64,000 nucleotides of DNA from an uncultured Clostridium sp. (GTDB lineage: Bacteria > Bacillota > Clostridia > Lachnospirales > Lachnospiraceae), in contig UQMJ01000002.1 of NCBI GenBank assembly GCA_900542035.1, forward strand, positions 62,001 to 126,000. Reading direction: 5' to 3'. A program made the translations under genes and the position numbers. A model generated the notes under the pieces. It was not told where the DNA came from. It did no database searches and saw nothing but the letters and a program-made list of their open reading frames with translations. The stretch's first letter is position 1. Every line of letters begins with the position of its first letter. Positions 33,907 through 41,286 of this stretch are shown one piece after another.

Positions 33907-35904
33907 CTATGCATGGAGACGATACTCTGCGCGAAACGTTTTCTCTTTTCTCTGAATCAGCACAGCCAATATCGCTGCAAATGCGGCCACAGCAGTCAGT
34001 CCCGAAGCAAACCCTCTTCCAAGGGTTCCTGTCGTTGCCAGCGTACCAATCTGATATACGAAGAATGCAACCGTATAGCCGGTAGCTAACTGTAATGCAA
34101 TTCCTCCCCACAACCATTTTTTATCCTGCATCTCTGAATTCATAGCACCAAGAGCTGCAAAGCAAGGCGGTGTGAAAAGATTGAACATCAGATAAGCAAG
34201 TGCCGCTACTTTGGTCAGCCCCATAACCATTGCCACTTCATTTGCTCCGCCAACCAACGCCAACTCATCCGTATCAATAAAATTCGTAAGTCCATACACC
34301 ACTGCCAGTGTGCCAACTACATTTTCTTTTGCAATAAAACCTGTGATTGCTGCCGCTGCAAGCTGCCATACTCCAAATCCAAGCGGGATCAGAAGCACTG
34401 CAAACGGGGACGCAATCGATGCCAGAATAGAAGTATGTTCCATTCCCTCTTCTACCACCTGTAACTGCCAGGTAAAGCTCTGCATAATCTGTACTGCTGT
34501 ATTGCATACCAAAATGATTGTTCCCGCTTTCACAATGTATGCCTTACCACGGGAAAGCATAGAGAGGGCTGCCCGTTTTAAACTTGGAAGTTTATATTCC
34601 GGAAGTTCAATGATGAAGAACGATTTACGGAATTTATATCCAGTAATCTTTTTTACCAATAATGCCCCTAAAAAAATCAGCACAATACCAACCAGATACA
34701 TCATCGGGCCAACCCAGGAAGCATCTGCAAAGAACGCACCTGCAAACAGCGCAATTACGGGAAGCTTCGCTCCGCATGGCATAAACGGTGTCAGCATAGC
34801 CGTTGCTCTTCTTTCTCTTTCATTACGGATTGTACGGCAGGCCATGATACCTGGAATGGCGCATCCGGTTCCGATTACCATAGGAATTACCGATTTTCCC
34901 GAAAGGCCAACTCTCTTAAAGATCGGATCTAACACTACGGTTGCACGAGCCATATATCCGCAGTCTTCTAAAAGAGCAATCAGGAAATACATGACCATTA
35001 CCAACGGAAGGAAGCCTACCACTGCACCTACGCCGCCGATGATGCCATCCACCAGAAGCGCCTGAAGGAACGGATTTGCTCCTTCTACCAGGCCTGCAAC
35101 CCAGCCCTGAAAAGTCTCAATCCAGCCAACCAGCCAATCTGCAATCCAAGTTCCAACCGTGGACTGGGATATGTAAAACACGCCGAACATAATCACTGCA
35201 AAGATAGGGATTCCAATAAATTTATTAGTAATAACCATATCAATGCTGTCCTGCTTATTTTTATCCTTTGTTAAAACTTTTCTCTTCTCTACTGCTTTTA
35301 CAATTCCATTTACAAATTCAAAGCGTTTTCTATCGGCTGCTTCCACCTGTGCTTTGTCCTGCAGATCAATATCCGCCTGCACATAAGGCGCCTTCTGTAT
35401 GCATCCCTTTAATGCAGCCGCCTGACTTACAACTTCTTTTAATCCTTCATGTCCTAATGATGCAGACACTGTCTGAATAACCGGACACCCTAGTTTGTCT
35501 GCTAACTTTTTTACATCAATTTCTGTCTTTTTCTTCTCTGCAATATCACTTTTATTAAGAGCAACCACCACCGGAATCCCCAATTCCAGAAGCTGTGTTG
35601 TAAAAAATAAGCTCCGGCTTAAATTCGTTGCATCCACAATGTTAATAATAGCATCCGGATTTTCGTTTTTTACAAAACTGCTGGTAATACTTTCCTCTGA
35701 CGTGAACGGAGACATTGAATAAGCTCCTGGCAGATCTACTGCAACCAGTTCCTCAGCACCGTCATAATATCCTTTCTTAATCGGGCTCTCTTTTTTCTCC
35801 ACTGTAACTCCAGCCCAGTTTCCCACGCGTTCATTTCTTCCCGTTAGTGCATTGTACATGGTTGTTTTTCCACTATTGGGATTTCCCGTCAACGCAATTC
35901 TCAT
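33907..35904 (-). CDS. feoB: Ferrous iron transporter FeoB (second copy)
   Basis: This 665-aa FeoB without a fused FeoA has P-loop GNPNSGKTTMYNALTG (residues 7-22), switch region NWAGVTVEKKE and VDLPGAYSMSPF, then two gate regions with VIPMVIGTGCAIPGIMAC and FMPCGAKLPVIALFAG. It forms an operon with feoA upstream and the Cys-rich protein downstream. A TTAG-N6-CTAA site is at 35932-35945 between feoA and this gene. The two FeoB proteins are clearly different in sequence and may serve different iron levels or another metal such as Mn2+. Confidence 0.95.
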   Translation of the reverse strand: MRIALTGNPNSGKTTMYNALTGRNERVGNWAGVTVEKKESPIKKGYYDGAEELVAVDLPGAYSMSPFTSEESITSSFVKNENPDAIINIVDATNLSRSLFFTTQLLELGIPVVVALNKSDIAEKKKTEIDVKKLADKLGCPVIQTVSASLGHEGLKEVVSQAAALKGCIQKAPYVQADIDLQDKAQVEAADRKRFEFVNGIVKAVEKRKVLTKDKNKQDSIDMVITNKFIGIPIFAVIMFGVFYISQSTVGTWIADWLVGWIETFQGWVAGLVEGANPFLQALLVDGIIGGVGAVVGFLPLVMVMYFLIALLEDCGYMARATVVLDPIFKRVGLSGKSVIPMVIGTGCAIPGIMACRTIRNERERRATAMLTPFMPCGAKLPVIALFAGAFFADASWVGPMMYLVGIVLIFLGALLVKKITGYKFRKSFFIIELPEYKLPSLKRAALSMLSRGKAYIVKAGTIILVCNTAVQIMQSFTWQLQVVEEGMEHTSILASIASPFAVLLIPLGFGVWQLAAAAITGFIAKENVVGTLAVVYGLTNFIDTDELALVGGANEVAMVMGLTKVAALAYLMFNLFTPPCFAALGAMNSEMQDKKWLWGGIALQLATGYTVAFFVYQIGTLATTGTLGRGFASGLTAVAAFAAILAVLIQRKEKTFRAEYRLHA

Positions 35905-35931
35905 GTTCTGTCTCCTCCTTCATACTCACGA

Positions 35932-35945
35932 TTAGCATACACTAA
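35932..35945. promoter_or_regulatory. TTAG-N6-CTAA palindrome upstream of second feoB
   Basis: TTAGCATACACTAA lies 28 bases before the feoB start codon and just after a 9-bp hairpin (CACTGTTTT/AAAACAGTG). It has the same form as four other sites next to iron genes in the window. Confidence 0.65.
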
Positions 35946-35984
35946 CCCACTGTTTTAAAAAAACAGTGATTACCATCACCATTT

Positions 35985-36212
35985 TTATATTGAAATAGCT
36001 TGCGCTAAATCAGTATCAATATTATATCTGCCATCCTTGATCGATACCACACAGCCGCCTTTCCGATGTGCGATTACCGTAATAGGTTCTCCACTATAAC
36101 ACCCCAATGAAAACAGAAATGAATTTAATTCTTCATCCTCTGTTAATATATCTTTTACAATATATTCTTCTCCTTCTTTAGCCTCTGATAAATTCATAAG
36201 TCTTTGATACAC
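35985..36212 (-). CDS. feoA: FeoA family protein
   Basis: This 75-aa SH3-like protein with the FeoA pattern (NLSEAKEGEEYIVKDI, then LFSLGCYSGEPITVI) probably regulates FeoB at the membrane. The likely start is GTG at 36212 behind AAAGGAAACGGA; an ATG at 36197 lacks a good ribosome site. The promoter upstream contains a TTAG-N6-CTAA operator over the -10 box, so the gene should be repressed when iron is plentiful. Confidence 0.88.
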   Translation of the reverse strand: MYQRLMNLSEAKEGEEYIVKDILTEDEELNSFLFSLGCYSGEPITVIAHRKGGCVVSIKDGRYNIDTDLAQAISI

Positions 36213-36260
36213 TCCGTTTCCTTTACCTTATTTATTAACTTTCTGATAGATGTGAATTGG

Positions 36261-36294
36261 TTAGCTCTAACTTACTTGAGTTAGTTTATTCTAA
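36261..36294. promoter_or_regulatory. Operator cluster upstream of feoA
   Basis: TTAGTTTATTCTAA (36281-36294) matches TTAG-N6-CTAA. It is preceded by TTAGCTCTAA at 36261-36270 and a CTAACT/AGTTAG palindrome at 36267-36284, so four half-sites are packed in 34 bases. The principal site covers the -10 box of the feoA promoter. Confidence 0.72.
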
Positions 36295-36311
36295 TTCTTC
36301 CATTTTGTCAA
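36283..36311 (-). promoter_or_regulatory. Promoter of the second Feo operon
   Basis: TTGACA, a 17-bp spacer and TAAACT on the minus strand. The -10 lies wholly within the TTAG-N6-CTAA palindrome, a standard repression layout. Confidence 0.82.
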
Positions 36312-36393
36312 GTCCTTTATTGAGTTTTTTTATCATTAAGTATGTATTTTTCTTACAGCCAGGAAAACTTACTGGCTTCCGGAATTTTAAGAC

Positions 36394-36430
36394 AAAAGGG
36401 GCTTTCGCCCGAAAGCGAAAGCCCCTTAAA
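36394..36430 (-). terminator. Terminator of ppdK
   Basis: AAGGGGCTTTCGC and GCGAAAGCCCCTT form a 13-bp GC-rich stem; on the minus strand TTTTGT follows. It lies about 47 bases past the ppdK stop. Confidence 0.9.
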
Positions 36431-36476
36431 TAAATCACCGTTTGGACACAATTTTTTCTTTTTATCTGACTATGGA

Positions 36477-39095
36477 TTAGTTCAGCGCTGCCTGTGCTGC
36501 TGCCAGTCTTGCGATCGGCACACGGAATGGAGAACAGGACACATAATCCAAACCAATCTTATGGCAGAATTCTACGGAAGATGGATCTCCGCCATGCTCG
36601 CCGCAGATACCTACGTGCATATCAGGACGAACTCCTTTACCTAACTGAATAGCCATTTCCATCAGCTTGCCAACGCCAGTCTGGTCTAATTTTGCGAATG
36701 GATCGTTCTCGAAGATCTTAGCATCGTAGTAAGCGTTCAGGAACTTACCAGCATCGTCACGGGAGAATCCGTAGGTCATCTGGGTTAAGTCGTTAGTACC
36801 AAAGCAGAAGAACTCAGCCTCTTTTGCGATATCGTCAGCAGTTAACGCTGCTCTTGGAATCTCGATCATAGTACCAACTTCGTACTTTAACTCAATGCCT
36901 GCTGCTGCGATTTCAGCATCTGCAGTCTCAACAACTACCTTCTTAACAAACTTTAACTCTTTTACATCGCCTACTAACGGAATCATAATTTCCGGAACGA
37001 TGTTCCAGTCTGGATGAGCCTTCTTTACATTGATAGCTGCACGGATAACAGCCTTGGTCTGCATCTTGGCAATCTCCGGATAGGTAACTGCCAGACGGCA
37101 TCCACGATGACCCATCATTGGGTTGAACTCATGAAGAGAATTAATGATGTTCTTAATCTGCTCAACAGTCTTGCCCTTAGACTTTGCCAGCTTTTCAATG
37201 TCAGCTTCCTCTGTAGGAACAAACTCATGCAGCGGCGGGTCTAAGAAGCGGATGGTAACTGGGTTGCCTTCCAGAGCTTCGTATAATGCTTCGAAGTCAC
37301 CCTGCTGTACAGGAAGAATCTTCTCTAAAGCTTCTTCTCTTTCTTCTACGGTATCAGAACAAATCATCTCACGGAATGCATCAATTCTGTCGCCTTCAAA
37401 GAACATATGCTCGGTACGGCAAAGGCCGATGCCTTCAGCGCCTAACTCGCGTGCCTTCTTAGCGTCAGCAGGAGTATCTGCATTAGTTCTTACTTTTAAT
37501 CTTCTGTACTTGTCAGCCCAGGCCATAATTCTGCCGAACTCACCAGCGATGGTAGCGTCTACAGTTGGGATAATGCCATCGTAAATCTTACCGGTAGAAC
37601 CATCGATAGACAGCCAGTCGCCTTCATGGTACTCTTTGCCAGCCAGAACGAATTTCTTATTTGCCTCGTCCATCGCAATATCAGAGCAGCCAGATACGCA
37701 GCAGGTACCCATACCACGTGCAACTACTGCTGCATGGGAGGTCATACCGCCGCGGACAGTCAGGATACCCTGAGCAGCCTTCATACCTTCAATATCTTCA
37801 GGAGAAGTCTCCAGACGAACCAGAACTACCTTCTCACCTCTTGCATTCCACTCTTTTGCGTCTTCTGCAGTAAATACAATCTTACCGCAGGCAGCGCCTG
37901 GAGATGCAGCCAGAGCCTTTGCAACCGGCTCAGCCTTCTTTAATGCCTCTGCGTCAAACTGCGGATGAAGCAGGGTATCTAAGTTTCTAGGATCGATCAT
38001 CTTAACTGCTTTCTCTTCGGTGATCATTCCTTCATCAACTAAATCGCAGGCAATCTTTAATGCAGCCTTTGCAGTTCTCTTACCATTACGGGTCTGCAGC
38101 ATATACAGCTTTCTGTCCTCAATGGTAAACTCCATATCCTGCATATCGCGGTAATGATCTTCCAGAGTATGGCAGATAGTCACGAACTGATCGTAAACTT
38201 CCGGCATAACTTCCTTTAACTGATCAATCTTCTGAGGAGTACGGACACCAGCTACTACGTCCTCGCCCTGAGCGTTCATTAAGAACTCACCCATCAGGTG
38301 CTTCTCGCCGGTAGCAGGATCACGGGTAAATGCAACGCCGGTACCAGAGGTTTCGCCCATGTTGCCGAATGCCATCATCTGTACATTTACAGCAGTACCC
38401 CAGGAATATGGGATGTCGTTGTCACGACGGTATACGTTTGCTCTTGGGTTGTCCCAGGAACGGAATACAGCCTTGATTGCTTCCATTAACTGAACCTTTG
38501 GATCGGATGGGAAGTCTTCGCCAATCTTCTCTTTGTACTCAGCTTTAAACTGGTTAGCCAGTTCTTTTAAGTCTTCAGCAGTCAGCTCAACGTCCTGAGT
38601 AACTCCCTTTTCTGCTTTCATCTTATCGATCAGTTCTTCGAAGTATTTCTTTCCAACTTCCATAACAACGTCGGAGAACATCTGGATAAATCTTCTGTAG
38701 CAGTCCCAAGCCCAGCGCGGATTGCCGGATTTAGCTGCCAGAACTTCTACTACTTCTTCATTAAGGCCCAGGTTTAAGATGGTATCCATCATACCAGGCA
38801 TGGATGCACGTGCGCCGGAACGAACGGAAACCAGAAGAGGATTCTCCTTGTCGCCGAACTTCTTGCCGGTAATCTCCTCCATCTTAGTAATATGCTCCAT
38901 AATCTGACCCATAATCTCATCGTTGATTACACGGCCATCCTCATAATACTGAGTACAAGCCTCGGTGGTAATAGTAAATCCCTGTGGTACCGGAAGACCT
39001 AAGTTGGTCATTTCAGCCAGGTTTGCACCTTTACCGCCTAACAGGTTTCTCATGTCGGCATTACCCTCTTTGAACAAATAAACCCATTTTGCCAT
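36477..39095 (-). CDS. ppdK: Pyruvate, phosphate dikinase
   Basis: This 872-aa enzyme converts pyruvate, ATP and phosphate to PEP, AMP and pyrophosphate; in Clostridia it links glycolysis to PEP through a reversible step. The N-terminal ATP-grasp domain starts with GGKGANLAEMTNLGLPVPQG, the swivelling phosphohistidine domain has GGMTSHAAVVARGMGTCCVSG and the C-terminal barrel has RTEHMFF and GICGEHGGDPSS with the catalytic Cys. The length is typical. AGGAGG precedes the ATG by 9 bases. It is monocistronic with a folded leader of about 155 bases. Confidence 0.97.
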   Translation of the reverse strand: MAKWVYLFKEGNADMRNLLGGKGANLAEMTNLGLPVPQGFTITTEACTQYYEDGRVINDEIMGQIMEHITKMEEITGKKFGDKENPLLVSVRSGARASMPGMMDTILNLGLNEEVVEVLAAKSGNPRWAWDCYRRFIQMFSDVVMEVGKKYFEELIDKMKAEKGVTQDVELTAEDLKELANQFKAEYKEKIGEDFPSDPKVQLMEAIKAVFRSWDNPRANVYRRDNDIPYSWGTAVNVQMMAFGNMGETSGTGVAFTRDPATGEKHLMGEFLMNAQGEDVVAGVRTPQKIDQLKEVMPEVYDQFVTICHTLEDHYRDMQDMEFTIEDRKLYMLQTRNGKRTAKAALKIACDLVDEGMITEEKAVKMIDPRNLDTLLHPQFDAEALKKAEPVAKALAASPGAACGKIVFTAEDAKEWNARGEKVVLVRLETSPEDIEGMKAAQGILTVRGGMTSHAAVVARGMGTCCVSGCSDIAMDEANKKFVLAGKEYHEGDWLSIDGSTGKIYDGIIPTVDATIAGEFGRIMAWADKYRRLKVRTNADTPADAKKARELGAEGIGLCRTEHMFFEGDRIDAFREMICSDTVEEREEALEKILPVQQGDFEALYEALEGNPVTIRFLDPPLHEFVPTEEADIEKLAKSKGKTVEQIKNIINSLHEFNPMMGHRGCRLAVTYPEIAKMQTKAVIRAAINVKKAHPDWNIVPEIMIPLVGDVKELKFVKKVVVETADAEIAAAGIELKYEVGTMIEIPRAALTADDIAKEAEFFCFGTNDLTQMTYGFSRDDAGKFLNAYYDAKIFENDPFAKLDQTGVGKLMEMAIQLGKGVRPDMHVGICGEHGGDPSSVEFCHKIGLDYVSCSPFRVPIARLAAAQAALN

Positions 39096-39133
39096 TGATA
39101 AATTCCTCCTAAAAGTTTGAATGTGACAGTCGG

Positions 39134-39236
39134 GGCTGCTGATTAGCAGCCTGCCGCCTGCGCGCTTTTACAAGCGCACATATAAAAAAACCCTTAAGGG
39201 ATCTCTGCTCTTTGGGCTCTTCTATATATGCGCTTG
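39134..39236 (-). promoter_or_regulatory. Structured 5' leader of ppdK
   Basis: Two inverted repeats lie in the leader: GGCTGCT/AGCAGCC (39134-39151) and a 14-bp long-range pair CAAGCGCACATATA (39171-39184) with TATATATGCGCTTG (39223-39236, one mismatch). The loop of the larger one holds CCCTTAAGGG followed by seven T on the minus strand, a weak terminator shape. It does not match a riboswitch class I know. Confidence 0.5.
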
Positions 39237-39258
39237 TTCCTTGCTAACTATCGTAAAT

Positions 39259-39287
39259 ATTATATCATACTTTCATATTACGTAAAG
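39259..39287 (-). promoter_or_regulatory. Promoter of ppdK
   Basis: TATAAT -10 with CTTTAC (17-bp spacing) or TTTACG (16-bp spacing) as -35. Transcription would begin near 39252, about 155 bases before the start codon. Confidence 0.6.
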
Positions 39288-39382
39288 CAATTTCCCACCG
39301 TATTTTCCAAAAAAGTACATGATTTGTAGTGTTTTTTTGTTGAAAGAGCTTACAAATCTATCCATTTTCGCTTATCTGACTT

Positions 39383-39817
39383 TCAATCGGATATACGAAT
39401 TTCTTCTGCATTCCTGTCTGCATCTGGCGTCTGCAATATCTGGGATTTTTTTCCATTTTCTGAACTATCGGGACGTTTCTGACCGTATTGCTCCTGTACA
39501 TGGATGCTAAATACGCAGTTTGTTTCTTCTCCATCATAAAAAACCGGAACTACATACGTTCCTGGCTTCTTTGTATTGCATCTGCTGGTATCGTAAGAGA
39601 TACGGTTCTCATCTAAAAGCCCCTCTTTAAAATACTCAGATGCCTGAAGATGCAGTTCTTCTCCTGTCTCAATGGTTACATAAAGGGTATAGGCTTCGCT
39701 TTTATCCAAAAGCGGATTTTTTTCTCCGCCCCAGAAATTTAAAGCTGCGCCTAATAGAATCAAAAGTACACATATAGGAAAAAAACGAATCGTTCTCCTC
39801 TTTTCTTTTTGTCTCAT
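39383..39817 (-). CDS. Membrane-anchored protein of unknown function
   Basis: This 144-aa protein has one N-terminal helix (FFPICVLLILLGAALNFW) after a basic tail, so most of it is outside the cell. The external part is beta-rich (YTLYVTIETGEELHLQASEY, then TKKPGTYVVPVFYDGEE) and resembles a small Ig-like fold, followed by a hydrophilic C-terminus. It overlaps the stop of the FliB-like gene by 4 bases, suggesting coupled expression. I do not recognise a named family. No terminator is evident after it. Confidence 0.65.
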   Translation of the reverse strand: MRQKEKRRTIRFFPICVLLILLGAALNFWGGEKNPLLDKSEAYTLYVTIETGEELHLQASEYFKEGLLDENRISYDTSRCNTKKPGTYVVPVFYDGEETNCVFSIHVQEQYGQKRPDSSENGKKSQILQTPDADRNAEEIRISD

Positions 39818-40953
39818 ATCAAACAGTTTTCTCCTTTATTGTCATCTGCAGCCGGCAAAATGCAGCCTATCATATCCCAAAAACCCTTCTGTCCTTCTGA
39901 TGCCAGCCTTTTTTCTAAATACTCCAGGTTTTCTTTTGAATGTTCTATCTCTCTTCCATATAAATAAAGCAGTTTTGGAAGGCTTTCTTCTAAATATGTC
40001 TCCATACGCTGAAGCATGAAGCAATGAAATACGGCCATCTCTGCCTTAGTAAAAAGGTCGTCATCATATACGGCTCCTAACAAATACAAATCCAGATAAG
40101 ATACCAGAATATGTTCGTAACGTTCTGGCTTTTGACTGTCCTTCCGTTTTCTCTCCTGTCTCATATTCTCCAGCAGCTGCAAAAGAAGTCTCTCCCAGTG
40201 CCGTTCCACCGGCCTTAACTCAAACAAAATGTCCACCCATCTGCTTATCTTCTTTTGCTGTTCTTTCCGATCAAACCGGCATTTTTCCAGTTTTTCCAAT
40301 AAAACTGGATTTTGGCTGTCCAGTCCGGACTCATATTTTTCCAGTATACCTGGAATCTCAGAAAGCCTGGGGCGATTTTCAAACTTTCCCATTCTTCTCT
40401 GAATATCGCGGCACATCGCCAGCACTACTGCCATTCTCCATTCCAAAGAAACGCTTCTATTCTGGCTGATTCTTATGGCAGTCTGACGGATTTGTGCCAG
40501 CATCTCCAGCAATTCTGTCTCCACTTCTTCTTCCGGCCTTGCCTTTCCTGGAACTGCTTTTTCTATAAACCGGATGGGCGTATCCTGGCAAACCAGAAGC
40601 TTTGCTGCCGCCGGACAGGAAAAGGATAACGAATATTCCCTTCTTTTTCCATACTCTTCTGTATGACGCGGATACCTGCGGCACGTCCTGCAAAGCATCT
40701 GCTCTCCCCGTTCTTTCTGAAGACTGCACAGGCCTTGCTCCAGAAATGGGCAGATTCCATTTTGAAATTTTAAGCTTCCTGTCTGAAAATCAACCCATCG
40801 TCCTAATTTTTCTTTGAGAAAACCTGTTTCACTTTTATAACGCTCCAGAGTCTTTCGGTCTATCTGTATCTCCCACCCTCTGCAGCACGTGTCCGGACAT
40901 TCTGATGCCAGACAGGAAAACCTGGAAAAATATTCAGGATAACGCACTATCAT
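39814..40953 (-). CDS. FliB-like Cys-cluster protein (flagellin lysine-N-methylase family)
   Basis: This 379-aa protein has the YkgJ/FliB cysteine pattern: SECPDTCCRGWEI near residues 18-30, CPFLEQGLCSL near 68-78 and CRTCRRYPR near 88-96, which together may hold a metal cluster. Proteins of this type are annotated as flagellin lysine-N-methylases from the Salmonella FliB precedent. There are no flagellar genes in the window, so the target here is open. The coupled membrane protein downstream has no obvious link to flagella either. Confidence 0.78.
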   Translation of the reverse strand: MIVRYPEYFSRFSCLASECPDTCCRGWEIQIDRKTLERYKSETGFLKEKLGRWVDFQTGSLKFQNGICPFLEQGLCSLQKERGEQMLCRTCRRYPRHTEEYGKRREYSLSFSCPAAAKLLVCQDTPIRFIEKAVPGKARPEEEVETELLEMLAQIRQTAIRISQNRSVSLEWRMAVVLAMCRDIQRRMGKFENRPRLSEIPGILEKYESGLDSQNPVLLEKLEKCRFDRKEQQKKISRWVDILFELRPVERHWERLLLQLLENMRQERKRKDSQKPERYEHILVSYLDLYLLGAVYDDDLFTKAEMAVFHCFMLQRMETYLEESLPKLLYLYGREIEHSKENLEYLEKRLASEGQKGFWDMIGCILPAADDNKGENCLI

Positions 40954-41080
40954 GGCAATCCTCCTCTATCTTTGCAAATTGGTCATCATATTTTTCTGCC
41001 TGTTTTTTGTCAGGGAAAAATCATGAATCAGTCCCTTTATTATAAAAGCTGTTGTCGTAAGATGCAAGTTTGGAATAAAT

Positions 41081-41128
41081 CCGGCAGATTTACCGGAAGG
41101 ACTGCTGCAGTTCTGGGAAATCTGCCGG
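41081..41128. repeat. Long hairpin in the 40954-41286 gap
   Basis: CCGGCAGATT and AATCTGCCGG pair perfectly over 10 bp around a 28-base loop that has its own GGACTGC/GCAGTTC pairing. The interval between the FliB-like gene and lacZ contains this element and the lacZ hairpin at 41218. A 46-codon frame across it (41023-41163) has weak support and is not called. Confidence 0.45.
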
Positions 41129-41217
41129 AAAAGACGATGTCCCTGGCCGGCAGCTCCAGATGAGAAGTCTCCCCAGTTACGAAAAGCTGGGCGAACTGTT
41201 ACTATTCAGAAACATGA

Positions 41218-41253
41218 ATGGGCCCTATCTCCTGTCAAGAGATAAGGGCCCAT
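41218..41253 (-). terminator. Hairpin downstream of lacZ
   Basis: ATGGGCCCTATCTC pairs with GAGATAAGGGCCCAT over 14 bp with one bulge and a 7-base loop. There is no T run on either side, so it may terminate weakly or protect the mRNA 3' end. Confidence 0.6.
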
Positions 41254-41286
41254 GTGCTAAGTCTATTAAAATCTATAAATGTCGAA

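Noticed and set aside
34211..35065. 284-codon plus-strand frame opposite feoB
   Set aside because: It is antisense to conserved FeoB sequence, has no ribosome binding site and is of low complexity (Thr/Pro/Ala/Ile) as expected for a shadow frame.
41023..41163. 46-codon frame upstream of the FliB-like gene
   Set aside because: Ribosome site is weak (CAGGGA), the sequence coincides with a large inverted repeat, and the product looks random.
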